A stretch of 64,000 nucleotides of DNA from Hydrocarboniphaga sp. GTDB taxonomy: Bacteria > Pseudomonadota > Gammaproteobacteria > Nevskiales > Nevskiaceae. A program made the translations under genes and the position numbers. This document shows positions 1-10,050 of this stretch, in pieces; position 1 is the stretch's first letter; every line of letters begins with the position of its first letter. The notes beneath the pieces are model-generated. The model worked only from the letters and a program-made list of their open reading frames with translations. It was not told the origin of the DNA and did not search any database. The stretch is taken from positions 1 through 64,000 of the forward strand of contig NZ_JAQGNT010000043.1 in the NCBI RefSeq assembly GCF_028291725.1, written 5' to 3'.

Positions 1-183
1 GCCAGACGATCGACTCCATCAAGGTTCGTAGACCTTAGGACTTAGGACGCAGTCGACGCTGCAATCGTGAACCAGCGCACGCACTCGCGCGCTGGCGATG
101 CGCTTGTGCGCTTAAGCTTATCGCGAGGGCGGCAAGGGTTCTGGATCGCTCTGAGAGCGAAATGACGCCGGGGGGAAACAGGG

Positions 184-3100
184 ATGAAGTTCTGGAAATC
201 GCTGCGGACGCAGGTCGTCCGCGGGTCGCTGCAGGTCTGGGCCGCTCTCGGCTGGCTGGGGCACAGGTTGTTCGGACAGGTTTCCTGGCAGGCACCGGGA
301 TGGCTGACGGCACTGAAGCGCGGCATCGCCTGGCTGGCCGCGACGGTTATGGTGGCGATTCGCCGCAGCCCGCGCATCGCGGCTGCCGTCGCGGTTCTCG
401 TGGTACTGATCGCCGCTGGCAGCTACGGCGGATGGCGGTGGTGGCAGAGCCGGCCCAAGCCGGTCGAAGTCAGCGTCTACGCGCCCGAACTGTTGCCGCG
501 CACCTGCTACGAATGCGGATCGGACGCAAAGCCCGCCGAACTCACGGTGAGCTTCTCCGAATCGGTAGCGCCGCTCGAACTGGACGGCAAGATCCTGGAC
601 CCGGCCAAAGCCGGCATCAACGTCGGCGGCAGCAAACTTCCTTCCGGCACTTGGTCGTGGAGCAATGACCGGACACTGGCGTTCCGGCCCGCCGAGGATT
701 GGCCGATCGACGCCGAATACGATGTGGAGTTCGCGCGCAAGGGCTTCGTCGCGCGGCATGTTCACCTCGAACGCTATGAGTTCAAGGTCCGCACCGCGCC
801 GTTTCAGATGAGTGTGGCCAACAAGGAGTTCTACCAGCACCCGGTGGTCGCCTCGGACAAGAAGGCGGTGTTCACACTCAACTTCTCGCATCCGGTCGAT
901 GTTGCCGACTTCGAATCGCGGCTCAAGTTGCAGCTGTTTGAACGCATCGACGCCGAGCAGGAACAGGACGCCGGCGCCGTTGCGTACACCGTCAGCTACG
1001 ACAACCTCAAGCTCAACGCCTACGTCCACTCGGCGCAGCTGACGGTTCCGGAGAAACAGGGGCGGCTGGAACTGAGCGTGGCCAAGGGCGTGCACGCCGC
1101 GCGCGGCGGCAATAAGCTGGATGCGCCGCTGACGGCGGAAGTCGTGGTACCCGGCATCAACAGCCTGCGCGTCAACGACGTGAGCCTGGTCATCGCGCGC
1201 GACGAGCGCAACGACCCGCGCCAACTGCTGCTGGCCGCCATGTCCTACAGCGTGCTGGAAACGGACATGGCACCGAAGATCAAGACCTGGCTGCTGCCAC
1301 CGCGCCATCCGGATGCGGAAAAGCAGAAGGCCTTCGAGGCCTCGCATCCAGGCGGCGGACCCTTTGACTGGAATAACTGCGAGTGCATCGGCGGCAGCAC
1401 CTCCAGCTCCGGCTTAGACCAGCGCATCATCGACCAGTCACAGCCCCTGCCCTTGACCCTGGTGCCGGGGGAACTCGAACACCACGAACTGCACAGTTTC
1501 AGTTTCACCGCCGATCCGCAGCGCTTCGTCTATGTGCGCATCGACAAGGGACTGAAGTCCTTCGGCGGCTTCCGCCTCGGTGACACGGTGGAGCGCGTAC
1601 TGCAAGTACCGGAGTACCCGCGCGAGCTACGCGTAATGGCCGAAGGTTCGCTGATGGCCATGTCCGGTCCCAAACGGCTCAACCTGTTCTCACGCGACGT
1701 GCCGGCGATGCGCGTGGAGATCGAGCGCCTGTTGCCGCACCAGCTGCAGCACCTGGTGACGCAGACTCAAGGCCGCTTCGCCAGCCCGGAATTCCAGAAC
1801 TACCGATTCGACGCCAGCAACATCACCGAACACCTGACGCAGATCGAAAACCTGCCCGAGCTACCGGCCGGCACGGCCAACTACAGCACGCTCGACCTCG
1901 GCCGCTATCTCAAATCCGAGGGTGGCGAACGCCGCGGCATCTTTCTGTTGCGCCTGCAGGCCTGGGACAAGAAAAACAACCAGCCGCTGAGCACGGAGAG
2001 CGAGGCGGGCAGCCGTCGTTATCGTTATAACGAGGAAGGCGAGCAGATTGCCGTAGGCGACACCCGTCTGATCGTCATTACCGATCTCGGCCTGGTGGTG
2101 AAGCGCAACCTCGACGGTACGCAGGACGTGTTCGTGCAGTCGATCCACAGCGGCGCACCGGTGGCCGGCGCGGAAGTGTCGGTGCTGGGCCGCAACGGCG
2201 AAGCGGTATTGACCCAGACCAGCGATGCCGAGGGCCATGCCCGCTTCGCCTCACTGAAGGATTTCACGCGCGAACAGCAGCCGGTGCTGTACCTCGCGCG
2301 CAAGGACGGCGACAGCTCCTTCATGCCGATCGACTCGCGCGTGCGCCAGCTCGATCTCTCGCGCTTTGACGTCGGCGGCGTGTCCAACACCACCGACGCC
2401 GATGCATTGACCGCGTATCTGTTCTCCGACCGTGGCCTGTATCGGCCGGGCGAAGAAATCCGCATCGGCGCCATCATCAAATCGCAGGACTGGAAGCCGC
2501 TCCAGGGCGTGCCCTTGCAGATGGAAATCACCGACCCGCGCGGTACCGTGGTCAAGAAAGACAAGCTGGTGCTGGGAGCGGGCGGCTTCGAGGAAATCCG
2601 CTACAGCACACAGGAGGCCTCGCCCGCCGGCAACTACACCATCAACGTGTCCATCACCAAGGGCGGCGTGATCGGCTCCTTGCAGGTGCAGGTACGCGAC
2701 TTCCTGCCGGACCGCATGAAGATGTCGGCGGCGCTGTCGGCGGTATCGACCGAAGGTTGGGTGTCGCCACAAGACTTGAAGGCCAACATCACGCTGCAAA
2801 ATCTATTCGGCACTCCGGCGCAGCAGCGCCGCGTCACCGCGTCGATCCGGCTATCGCCGGGTTTCCCGAGTTTCGCCGCCTATCGTGACTACCACTTCCA
2901 CGATCCGCAGGTCGCGCGGCAGAGCTTCGACGAGGAGCTGCCGGATGGCAGCACCGACGACGACGGCAGCGCCTCCTTCGATCTCAATCTGCAGCGCTTC
3001 GAGAAAGCCACTTACCAGCTGCAGTTCGTGGCTCAGGGTTTCGAGGCTGATGGCGGCCGCGGCGTGGCGGTGCAGACGACGCAGCTGGTGTCGTCGATGC

Positions 3101-6100
3101 CCTATCTCGTCGGCTACAAGTCCGACGGCGACCTCGACTTCATCGGCCGCAACGTCGGGCGCGCGGTGTCGCTGATCGCGATCGATCCCAAGGCCCAGAA
3201 AACCTCGGTCAAAGGCCTCAAGCTGTCACTGCTGAAGATCGTCTACACCTCGGTGCTGGTGAAGCAGAACAACGGCACCTATCGCTACGAATCGCGTCGC
3301 AAGGAGTTGTCACAGAAGGAGAGCACGCTAGCCATCGCGGCCGCCGGCAGCAAGCTGCCGCTGCAGACCAGCGAGCCCGGCAGCTATGCCTATCTGCTGC
3401 GCGACGACAGCGGCCAGCAGCTGGCGCGGATCGACTACCAGGTGGCGGGTGACGCCAACCTGACGCGTTCGCTGGAGAAGAACGCCGAGTTGCAGCTGGC
3501 GCTGTCCAAACCCGACTACGCACCGGGCGAAGAAATCGAGCTGCAGATCACGGCGCCTTACGCCGGCGCCGGCCTGATTACCATCGAGCGCGACAAGGTC
3601 TATGCCTGGCACTGGTTCCGTGCCGGCACCACGGCTTCGACCCAGCGTATCCGCCTGCCCGAGGGGATCGAAGGCAATGCCTATGTCAGCGTCAGCTTCG
3701 TGCGCGATCCAGGTTCGCCCGAGATTTACACGAGCCCCCTGTCCTACGGCGTGAAACCGTTTTCGATCGCGCTCGGCGCTCGCCGCAACGAGGTGCATCT
3801 GGCGATACCGGACAAGCTCAAGCCCGGCGAAACCGCGAGCTTCCGCTATCGCACTGACCGGCCTTCGCGCATCGTCGTGTTCGCGGTCGACGAAGGCATC
3901 CTGCAGGTGGCGCGCTATCAGCCGCCCGACCCGCTGGCGCATTTCTTCCAGAAGCGCTCGCTGGATGTTTCCACGCGGCAGATCCTCGACCTGATCCTGC
4001 CCGAGTTCCGCGACGCAGCGATGGCCGCCGCGCCGGGTGGCGATGGCGACAACCTGCTCGCCAAGCACCTGAATCCGTTCAAGCGCAAGGGCGACAAGCC
4101 GGTGGCCTGGTGGTCCGGCATCGTCGATGCGGATGCCAGCGAGCGTGAGCTGCGGTATACCGTACCGGACTACTTCAACGGCACGCTGCGCGTGTTTGCG
4201 GTAGCCGTGTCGGATGAGGCCATCGGCGTGTTCGACGGCAAGAGCCTGGTGCGCGGCGACTTCGTGCTCTCGCCGAATGCGCCAACCACGGTAGCTCCGG
4301 GCGACGAGTTTGAAGTCAGCGTCGGCGTCGCCAACAACGTCGGTGGGTCGGGCAAGGATGCGAAGGTCGCAGTGACGCTGGAAACCACGGCGGGGCTGAA
4401 GATTGTCGGCGACAAGTCGCAGACGGTGGCGATCCCTGAGGCGCACGAATCCTCGGCGCGTTTTCGGCTCAAGGCGACCGAAGCGCTCGGGTCGGCCGAC
4501 TTGGTTTTCGTGTCCAGGCTCGGTAACAAGGCAGCTCAGCGCAAGATCGATCTGTCGGTGAGGCCGGCCGTGCCCTATCGCGTGACGCTGCAGGCCGGCA
4601 GCGTGGCGCCGAGCAAGCGCATCGAGGTTTCCGCCGCGCGCGAGCTGTATCCGCAGTTCCGCGAACTCGAGGCCGGCATGTCCATCTTCCCGCTGGCGCT
4701 GGCCCATGGCTACACCGCCTACCTGCAACGTTACCCCTACTCGTGCACCGAACAGCTGATGAGTATGGCGATGCCGGGCATCGTGCTGTCGCAGCGGCCC
4801 GAGTTCGGTTATGTGAAGGCCACGCCCGGCTCCGATCTGCCTGCGCTGATCGACGAACTGCGCTCAAGGCAGAACGCGGACGGCGCGTATCGCTATTGGC
4901 CGGGCAGCGACGGAGTGCAGGAGTTCGTTTCGATTTACGCGCAGCACGGTCTGATCGAGGCCGCCGATCTGGGCCTAGCTGTCCCGCGCGATCTGATCGA
5001 GCACGGCAACGAGTGGTTACGCACCCTCGCCTCGCGTGATGGCGACAGCCTCGAAGACGAGCGCAACAGCGCCTACGCCTTGTACCTGCTCACGCGCCAG
5101 GGCCAGGTCATGAGCGCCGAAGCCGCGGGTCTGAGGCAGCGTCTGGAGGAACGCTACAAGGACGAAGGCCGAGGCGATATCGCGGTGGCCTATCTCGCGG
5201 CCTCACTGCAACTGATGAAGCAGACGCGCGATGCCGACAAACTCATCGCCCAGGTCGCATTCGAAGGCGCGCATCCCTATGACCGCTGGCGTGACGCCAT
5301 GGTCTGGGACGCGCAACTGCTATTCCTCACTGCCCGCCACTTCCCGCAGCGTTTGGCCAAGCTGCCTCCGTCGATGATGGACAACCTGGTCAAGCGCACG
5401 CAGCAGGGCCTGTACCACTCGCTGGCCGCCGGCACCACGCTGCTCGCACTCGATGCCTACGCGCGGGCCGCAGGCGAATCCGGCATCAACGCCAAGTTCG
5501 CGGTGACCGAGCTGCTGCGCGACGGCAAGACGCAACGTGCACTCAGGCTGCCCGACACGCTGCTGCCGAAAGTGGACTTCGGCTCCGACGCCAAGGCGCT
5601 GCGCTTCGATAACGGAGCCAAGCTCAACGCCTACACTATCGTCAGCCAGGCCGGCTTCGAGCGCGTCGTACCGAACACGCCGCTGGTACAGGGCTTCGAA
5701 ATACTGCATGAGTACACCAACACGCAGGGCGTGCCGGTGAGCACCGTGAAGATGGGCGACGAGATCGACGTTCACCTGAAGTTCCGCGCCAACGAGCGCC
5801 AGACGATCACCGACGCGGCGCTGGTCGATCTGTTGCCGGGTGGCTTTGAATTGGTGGTGCAGCCGCAGGAGCGCCAGCAGGCGTTCCTGCGTGCATCGAG
5901 CAGCGGCGCATCGGAAGAGCCAACGCCCAGCGAATACGGCGAAGGCGACGACGAGGAGGACAGCGGTGATGGCCGCAGCCGCTGGACACGCTGGGTCTGC
6001 CCGGTTTGCGTGAACGGGACGAACGCATATCCGCAGTACGCAGACTTCCGCGAGGACCGCGTGGTGTTCTATACCGAGGTGTCAACCGACATCGGGCAAA

Positions 6101-6228
6101 TCGTCTACCGCATCAAGGCCACCAACGCCGGTACTTACACGCTGCCACCTGCGTACGGCGAATCGATGTACGAGCCGAATGTGCAAGCACGCTCGGCCGG
6201 CGGCCAGATCGTCGTCGAGAAGCCTTGA
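184..6228 (+). CDS. yfhM: Alpha-2-macroglobulin family protein (YfhM type)
   Basis: Large envelope protein of 2014 residues, longer than the roughly 1650 of E. coli YfhM. Family members are thought to trap attacking proteases in the periplasm by covalent capture. The N-terminus is basic with a hydrophobic anchor at about residues 65-82, so it is probably tethered to the inner membrane rather than being a lipoprotein. The bait/thioester part is intact: a CTEQ thioester motif lies at residues 1521-1524 (Cys codon at 4744). Cysteine pairs occur near residue 108 (CYEC), in NNCEC, and near the C-terminus (CPVC); they may form disulfides. An Asp/Glu-rich stretch lies just before the last pair. The ATG at 184 follows a purine-rich GGGGGAAACAGGG. 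pbpC follows 16 bp downstream, the usual partner, consistent with peptidoglycan-linked defence. Confidence 0.93.
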   Translation: MKFWKSLRTQVVRGSLQVWAALGWLGHRLFGQVSWQAPGWLTALKRGIAWLAATVMVAIRRSPRIAAAVAVLVVLIAAGSYGGWRWWQSRPKPVEVSVYAPELLPRTCYECGSDAKPAELTVSFSESVAPLELDGKILDPAKAGINVGGSKLPSGTWSWSNDRTLAFRPAEDWPIDAEYDVEFARKGFVARHVHLERYEFKVRTAPFQMSVANKEFYQHPVVASDKKAVFTLNFSHPVDVADFESRLKLQLFERIDAEQEQDAGAVAYTVSYDNLKLNAYVHSAQLTVPEKQGRLELSVAKGVHAARGGNKLDAPLTAEVVVPGINSLRVNDVSLVIARDERNDPRQLLLAAMSYSVLETDMAPKIKTWLLPPRHPDAEKQKAFEASHPGGGPFDWNNCECIGGSTSSSGLDQRIIDQSQPLPLTLVPGELEHHELHSFSFTADPQRFVYVRIDKGLKSFGGFRLGDTVERVLQVPEYPRELRVMAEGSLMAMSGPKRLNLFSRDVPAMRVEIERLLPHQLQHLVTQTQGRFASPEFQNYRFDASNITEHLTQIENLPELPAGTANYSTLDLGRYLKSEGGERRGIFLLRLQAWDKKNNQPLSTESEAGSRRYRYNEEGEQIAVGDTRLIVITDLGLVVKRNLDGTQDVFVQSIHSGAPVAGAEVSVLGRNGEAVLTQTSDAEGHARFASLKDFTREQQPVLYLARKDGDSSFMPIDSRVRQLDLSRFDVGGVSNTTDADALTAYLFSDRGLYRPGEEIRIGAIIKSQDWKPLQGVPLQMEITDPRGTVVKKDKLVLGAGGFEEIRYSTQEASPAGNYTINVSITKGGVIGSLQVQVRDFLPDRMKMSAALSAVSTEGWVSPQDLKANITLQNLFGTPAQQRRVTASIRLSPGFPSFAAYRDYHFHDPQVARQSFDEELPDGSTDDDGSASFDLNLQRFEKATYQLQFVAQGFEADGGRGVAVQTTQLVSSMPYLVGYKSDGDLDFIGRNVGRAVSLIAIDPKAQKTSVKGLKLSLLKIVYTSVLVKQNNGTYRYESRRKELSQKESTLAIAAAGSKLPLQTSEPGSYAYLLRDDSGQQLARIDYQVAGDANLTRSLEKNAELQLALSKPDYAPGEEIELQITAPYAGAGLITIERDKVYAWHWFRAGTTASTQRIRLPEGIEGNAYVSVSFVRDPGSPEIYTSPLSYGVKPFSIALGARRNEVHLAIPDKLKPGETASFRYRTDRPSRIVVFAVDEGILQVARYQPPDPLAHFFQKRSLDVSTRQILDLILPEFRDAAMAAAPGGDGDNLLAKHLNPFKRKGDKPVAWWSGIVDADASERELRYTVPDYFNGTLRVFAVAVSDEAIGVFDGKSLVRGDFVLSPNAPTTVAPGDEFEVSVGVANNVGGSGKDAKVAVTLETTAGLKIVGDKSQTVAIPEAHESSARFRLKATEALGSADLVFVSRLGNKAAQRKIDLSVRPAVPYRVTLQAGSVAPSKRIEVSAARELYPQFRELEAGMSIFPLALAHGYTAYLQRYPYSCTEQLMSMAMPGIVLSQRPEFGYVKATPGSDLPALIDELRSRQNADGAYRYWPGSDGVQEFVSIYAQHGLIEAADLGLAVPRDLIEHGNEWLRTLASRDGDSLEDERNSAYALYLLTRQGQVMSAEAAGLRQRLEERYKDEGRGDIAVAYLAASLQLMKQTRDADKLIAQVAFEGAHPYDRWRDAMVWDAQLLFLTARHFPQRLAKLPPSMMDNLVKRTQQGLYHSLAAGTTLLALDAYARAAGESGINAKFAVTELLRDGKTQRALRLPDTLLPKVDFGSDAKALRFDNGAKLNAYTIVSQAGFERVVPNTPLVQGFEILHEYTNTQGVPVSTVKMGDEIDVHLKFRANERQTITDAALVDLLPGGFELVVQPQERQQAFLRASSSGASEEPTPSEYGEGDDEEDSGDGRSRWTRWVCPVCVNGTNAYPQYADFREDRVVFYTEVSTDIGQIVYRIKATNAGTYTLPPAYGESMYEPNVQARSAGGQIVVEKP

Positions 6229-6244
6229 GACGGTGAACGTCGGC

Positions 6245-8560
6245 ATGAAGCGCCGGTGGCTGACGGCACTGGGAGCTGCGGCGTCGCTGTTGGCGTTGCT
6301 CGTCGTGCTGCGCCTGTGGCCGCACGCGCCGCTGCGCGAGCGCATCCCCAGTTCCACCGCAGTGCTCGATGCGCAAGGCCGTTTGCTGCGCCTGACGCTG
6401 GCGAGCGATCAGCAGTACCGCCTGTGGACGCCGCTGGAGGCAGTGTCGCCTGATCTGGTCGCCGCCCTGCTGCTACATGAGGATCGCGCGTTCTACCGCC
6501 ATCCCGGCGTCAATCCTGCCGCGTTACTGCGGGCAGCGTTGCGCACTGCCGTCGGCGACTCGCGTCAGGGCGGCTCGACCTTGAGCATGCAGCTCGCGCG
6601 CCTGCTGTACCGGCTCAACACACGAAGCTTCGGCGGCAAGCTGCACCAGATCGGCTGCGCGCTGTGGCTGGAGCTGCGCTACTCCAAGCACGATCTGCTG
6701 GAGGCGCATCTCAATCTGATGCCCTACGGCGGCAACATCCAGGGCGTCGGTGCCGCCAGCCTGATCTATTTCGGCCGGGAGCCCGAGACACTGTCGTTGC
6801 CGCAGGCTCTGGCGCTGGTGCTGATTCCGCAATCGCCCGGCCTGCGAGATCCTGCTACCGGCGAGCCTGCGTCGTTGCGGCAAGCCCGACTGCGCCTATT
6901 CGCAAGCTGGCTTGCGGAGCACCCGCAGGCGGCCGATCAGGCCGGCCTGATGCAACTGGCGCTGCACTTCCGTAGCCCGCGCGCCCTGCCCTTTGAAGCG
7001 CCGCACCTGACTACGATGCTGCTACAGCAACAGCCCGGCGAGCGTGAAATCCGCTCGACGCTGGATCTGTCGCTGCAGCGACTGCTGCAGCGCGAGGCAC
7101 GGCGCTATGTCGATCGCGAACAGCGCGTCGGCATCCGCAATGTTTCTGCGATGCTGCTCGACTGGCGCAGCATGGAAGTCAGAGCCGTGCTCGGCTCACT
7201 TGATTTCACCGACGGCAGTATTGATGGCCAGGTCGACGGCACCCGCGCGCTGCGCTCGCCGGGCTCCGCCTTGAAACCGTTTCTGTATGCACTGGCTCTA
7301 GACCAGGGCCTGATCCATCCGCTGAGCGTGCTCAAGGATGCGCCTACTGCCTTCGGCCCTTTCAGCCCCGAGAACTTCGACGGCGCTTTCGTCGGGCCGA
7401 TCACCGCGCGGGACGCGCTGGTGCGCTCGCGCAACATCCCAGCTGTTGGCCTGGCGGCGCGACTGACGAAGCCCGATCTCTACGATTTCCTGAAGCTTTC
7501 CGGCGTTGGGCCACTGGCGGCGCGTGAGCACTACGGCCTCGCACTGGCCTTGGGTGGAGGCGAGATCACGATGCAGGACGTGGTGCGCCTGTATGCGCTG
7601 CTGGCCAATCGCGGCCTGCTCAAGAGCCTGCGCTACCGCCCGCAAGACCGGCTCGACGATGGCGAGCGTCTGCTGTCAGCCGAAGCCAGCTTCATGGTTC
7701 TGGACATGCTGAAGGACAACCCCAGGCCGGACGATCTGATCCTGCAAGGCGTCGGTACCGGCAAGCCGGTGGCCTGGAAGACCGGCACGTCCTGGGGCTT
7801 CCGCGATGCCTGGAGCGTCGGGATCTTTGGACCCTACGTACTCGCGGTATGGGTCGGCAATTTCGACGGCAGCTCCAACCCTGCCTTTGTCGGCCTGCAC
7901 GCCGCCGCACCGCTGTTCTTCCACATGGTCGATGCGATACGCGCGGCGCAGCCCGCCTTGCCGGAACCGCCACCGCCTCGGCCACCGAACCTGACGCGCG
8001 TGGAGGTATGCAGCGCCTCCGGCGATTTGCCGAACGCCGATTGCCCGCAGACTGCGATTACCTGGTTCATTCCCGGCAAGTCGCCGATCCGCCTGAGTCG
8101 CGTGCACCGGCGCCTATGGGTCGACAATCGCACCGGTGCGCAGGCCTGTCCGCCGTACGAAGCGCGCTACGTGCGCAGCGAAGTCTTCGAGTTCTGGCCG
8201 TCGGATTTGCAACGCCTGTTCGCGCAGGCCGGCATGCCGCGCCGCCGCCCACCACCGCCAGGACAATGCACATCCGACGTGCAGGCCGGCAGGCCACCGG
8301 CAATCACCTCGCCGCTCAGGGCAGTAACTTACAGCCTGCGCCTCGACCGTCTCGGTGTCGATGCCGTACCGCTGTCGGCGAACAGCGATGGCGACGTCCG
8401 CACCTTGCACTGGTTCGTCGATCAGAGCTATGTCGGCAGCGCGCGCAGCGGCGCTCCGCTCAGCTGGAAGCCGCAGCAGTCAGGCGACTACGAAGTCAGC
8501 GTGGTGGACGACCGTGGTCGTAGTGACCGACGGGAACTGCGGGTTGCCGTGGTGCGATGA
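6245..8560 (+). CDS. pbpC: Penicillin-binding protein 1C (bifunctional)
   Basis: Bifunctional class A PBP that polymerises and cross-links peptidoglycan. A signal-anchor helix lies at residues 8-24. The glycosyltransferase motifs are EDRAFYRHPG (79-88) and GGSTLSMQL (109-117). The transpeptidase motifs are SALK (catalytic Ser341, Lys344), SRN (395-397) and KTGTS (512-516). A C-terminal extension of about 180 residues matches the PBP1C C-terminal domain. I chose the ATG at 6245; an in-frame GTG at 6233 is possible, and longer starts would run back into yfhM. At 771 residues it has the normal length. It forms a two-gene unit with yfhM and is followed by a strong terminator. Confidence 0.94.
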   Translation: MKRRWLTALGAAASLLALLVVLRLWPHAPLRERIPSSTAVLDAQGRLLRLTLASDQQYRLWTPLEAVSPDLVAALLLHEDRAFYRHPGVNPAALLRAALRTAVGDSRQGGSTLSMQLARLLYRLNTRSFGGKLHQIGCALWLELRYSKHDLLEAHLNLMPYGGNIQGVGAASLIYFGREPETLSLPQALALVLIPQSPGLRDPATGEPASLRQARLRLFASWLAEHPQAADQAGLMQLALHFRSPRALPFEAPHLTTMLLQQQPGEREIRSTLDLSLQRLLQREARRYVDREQRVGIRNVSAMLLDWRSMEVRAVLGSLDFTDGSIDGQVDGTRALRSPGSALKPFLYALALDQGLIHPLSVLKDAPTAFGPFSPENFDGAFVGPITARDALVRSRNIPAVGLAARLTKPDLYDFLKLSGVGPLAAREHYGLALALGGGEITMQDVVRLYALLANRGLLKSLRYRPQDRLDDGERLLSAEASFMVLDMLKDNPRPDDLILQGVGTGKPVAWKTGTSWGFRDAWSVGIFGPYVLAVWVGNFDGSSNPAFVGLHAAAPLFFHMVDAIRAAQPALPEPPPPRPPNLTRVEVCSASGDLPNADCPQTAITWFIPGKSPIRLSRVHRRLWVDNRTGAQACPPYEARYVRSEVFEFWPSDLQRLFAQAGMPRRRPPPPGQCTSDVQAGRPPAITSPLRAVTYSLRLDRLGVDAVPLSANSDGDVRTLHWFVDQSYVGSARSGAPLSWKPQQSGDYEVSVVDDRGRSDRRELRVAVVR

Positions 8561-8593
8561 CGGCTGCAGCGTCATCTGCTTTGCCGACCACTG

Positions 8594-8623
8594 ATAACGG
8601 GCGGCCTTCTGGCCGCCCGTTAT
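8594..8623 (+). terminator. Rho-independent-type terminator after pbpC
   Basis: A perfect 13-bp inverted repeat (arms 8594-8606 and 8611-8623) flanks the four-base loop TTCT. The stem core is CGGGCGGCC and the arm ends in TTAT then TTACC on the plus strand. It sits 33 bp after the pbpC stop and before the minus-strand genes, so it closes the yfhM-pbpC unit. The T-tract is short, but the stem symmetry also makes it usable from the minus strand. Confidence 0.85.
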
Positions 8624-8628
8624 TTACC

Positions 8629-8822
8629 TCATGTAGTGATGGCGATCAGCTCCATCGAACTCACCGGACCGCATGCAGCAATTCTTGAAACAAGCTCGCT
8701 GAGCCGCACGGGCATGGGTCGTTGCGCACCAGCACTTGGTCGGTGCCGGGCTCGTCGACTTCGATGGATTCGATGACCAGCGGGCCACGATTGGCATGGA
8801 CGACGGCAGCTTTGATTTGCAT
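8629..8822 (-). pseudogene. N-terminal remnant of a zinc-type alcohol dehydrogenase
   Basis: Starting at the ATG at 8822 (minus strand), about 33 residues read like the N-terminus of a class III/AdhC-type medium-chain dehydrogenase: MQIKAAVVHANRGPLVIES, then an EVDEPGTDQVLVR segment. The frame stops at 8661 after 53 codons. In the neighbouring frame the expected next motif (RIAACG..) appears shortly after and runs to about 8629. This indicates a frameshifting insertion and loss of the remaining 320 or so residues. The nine residues RNDPCPCGS at the join look like a SEC-C zinc motif, possibly by chance. No promoter or active site survives, so I call it a decayed gene. It lies just downstream of the acyl-CoA dehydrogenase operon. 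Confidence 0.6.
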
Positions 8823-8856
8823 CAATGACTCTCATCGGAAATTGTTCGCGCCGCGG

Positions 8857-10050
8857 CTATGACTTGGGGACGGCTAGCGATTCACGGAACGGCAGGTCGC
8901 GATTCAGTTCCACTTCTCGCGGCAGGCCGAGCACGCGCTCGCCGATGATGTTGCGCTGAATCTGATCAGTGCCGCCGCCGATCGACGTCATGTAGGCGTT
9001 GAACGCGCGATAGTTGACGTCGGCTGCGCGCGGATGCTCGGCACCATCGAGCACGCTGGACGCGCCGAGGATCGTCGTCATCACGCGTGCATCCTCGTGC
9101 AGGATGCGCGACATCGCGAGCTTGCCCAGCGACATGATCGGCGATGAGGTCCCCTGCGCCATCTCGGCCTTTGCGCGCTGCAGGTTGAGCGCGTTGAGTT
9201 GGCGGTAGGCCAAGGCCCGCGCGATGTCCTGGCGGATGCAGGGGTCGTCGATGCAACCGGCCTCGCGCGCCATCGCGATCAGGCTGATCTTGTTGTCGAT
9301 GGACGATCCCTGGCGACGCTCGCCAGCGCCCTCGCCCATGACCAGACGCTCGTAGGCGAGCGCGGTCTGTAGCACTTTCCAGCCATCGTTCTCCTTGCCC
9401 AGCAGATTGCCGGCCGGGACGACGGCGTTGTCGAGAAACACTTCGCTGAAGTGGCTGTCGCCGGTAATCTGGTGCAGCGGCCGCACCTCGATGCCCTTCT
9501 GCTTCATGGGAATGAAGAAGAAGCTGATGCCCTTGTGCTTGGGCGCGTCCCAGTCGGTGCGTGCGATCAGCAGGCCGTAGTCCGCCGTCGCGGCGCCGGA
9601 GGTCCAGACCTTCTGTCCGTTGATCAGCCAACGATCGCCGTCGCGGTCCGCGCGCGCACGCAACGCCGCCAAGTCCGATCCGGCGCCCGGCTCGCTGTAG
9701 AGCAGGCAGTTGGTGTACTGGCCGGTCAGGAACTTGGGCAGCAACTCGCGCTTGAGTGCGTCCTGTCCGAATGTGAGCAGCGTGTTCGCGGCAAGATGCG
9801 AACGGTCGAGGCCCGTACCGGTAGCGCCCACGCGCGCAAATTCCTGCTCCACGATCTTGGCCTGCTCATCGGGCAGGCCGCGGCCGTACCATTCTTCGGG
9901 CCAGCGCAGCACCGACCAGCGCGCATCGAACGTCTGCTTCAGCCAGCCCTTCAGGCCGCCGTCGGGGTCGTACTTCGACTTGCGTGCCCTTGCGTCCCAG
10001 TTTCTGGCCAGCCACTCGCTCGCCTCAAGGCGCAATTCTTCGTCGGTCAT
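8857..10050 (-). CDS. Acyl-CoA dehydrogenase, large (catalytic) subunit type
   Basis: FAD-dependent acyl-CoA dehydrogenase of 397 residues that would introduce a 2,3-double bond into an acyl-CoA. The signature YSEPGAGSDLA lies at 118-128. The helix-G glutamate used as base in isovaleryl-CoA-type enzymes is present (AYERL, Glu234), while the C-terminal position used by MCAD is GGTDQIQ without a matching Glu. The ATG overlaps the stop of the upstream partner gene (ATGA, 10047-10050), so the two are translationally coupled. By analogy with mycobacterial FadE26/27 and FadE28/29 pairs, the two proteins probably form an alpha2beta2 heterotetramer acting on a bulky side-chain CoA ester. The substrate is not known. 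Confidence 0.9.
   Translation of the reverse strand: MTDEELRLEASEWLARNWDARARKSKYDPDGGLKGWLKQTFDARWSVLRWPEEWYGRGLPDEQAKIVEQEFARVGATGTGLDRSHLAANTLLTFGQDALKRELLPKFLTGQYTNCLLYSEPGAGSDLAALRARADRDGDRWLINGQKVWTSGAATADYGLLIARTDWDAPKHKGISFFFIPMKQKGIEVRPLHQITGDSHFSEVFLDNAVVPAGNLLGKENDGWKVLQTALAYERLVMGEGAGERRQGSSIDNKISLIAMAREAGCIDDPCIRQDIARALAYRQLNALNLQRAKAEMAQGTSSPIMSLGKLAMSRILHEDARVMTTILGASSVLDGAEHPRAADVNYRAFNAYMTSIGGGTDQIQRNIIGERVLGLPREVELNRDLPFRESLAVPKS

Noticed and set aside
1-183. Partial gene at the left edge
   Set aside because: The short frames here have no ribosome site or family resemblance; this is probably the leader of the yfhM-pbpC unit.
118-1347. 409-codon open frame on the minus strand, opposite the alpha-2-macroglobulin gene (also 3328-4728 and similar long antisense frames elsewhere)
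   Set aside because: In GC-rich DNA the strand opposite a real gene often stays open. The translation is rich in Arg, His, Val and Gln without family resemblance, and the plus-strand gene is certain.
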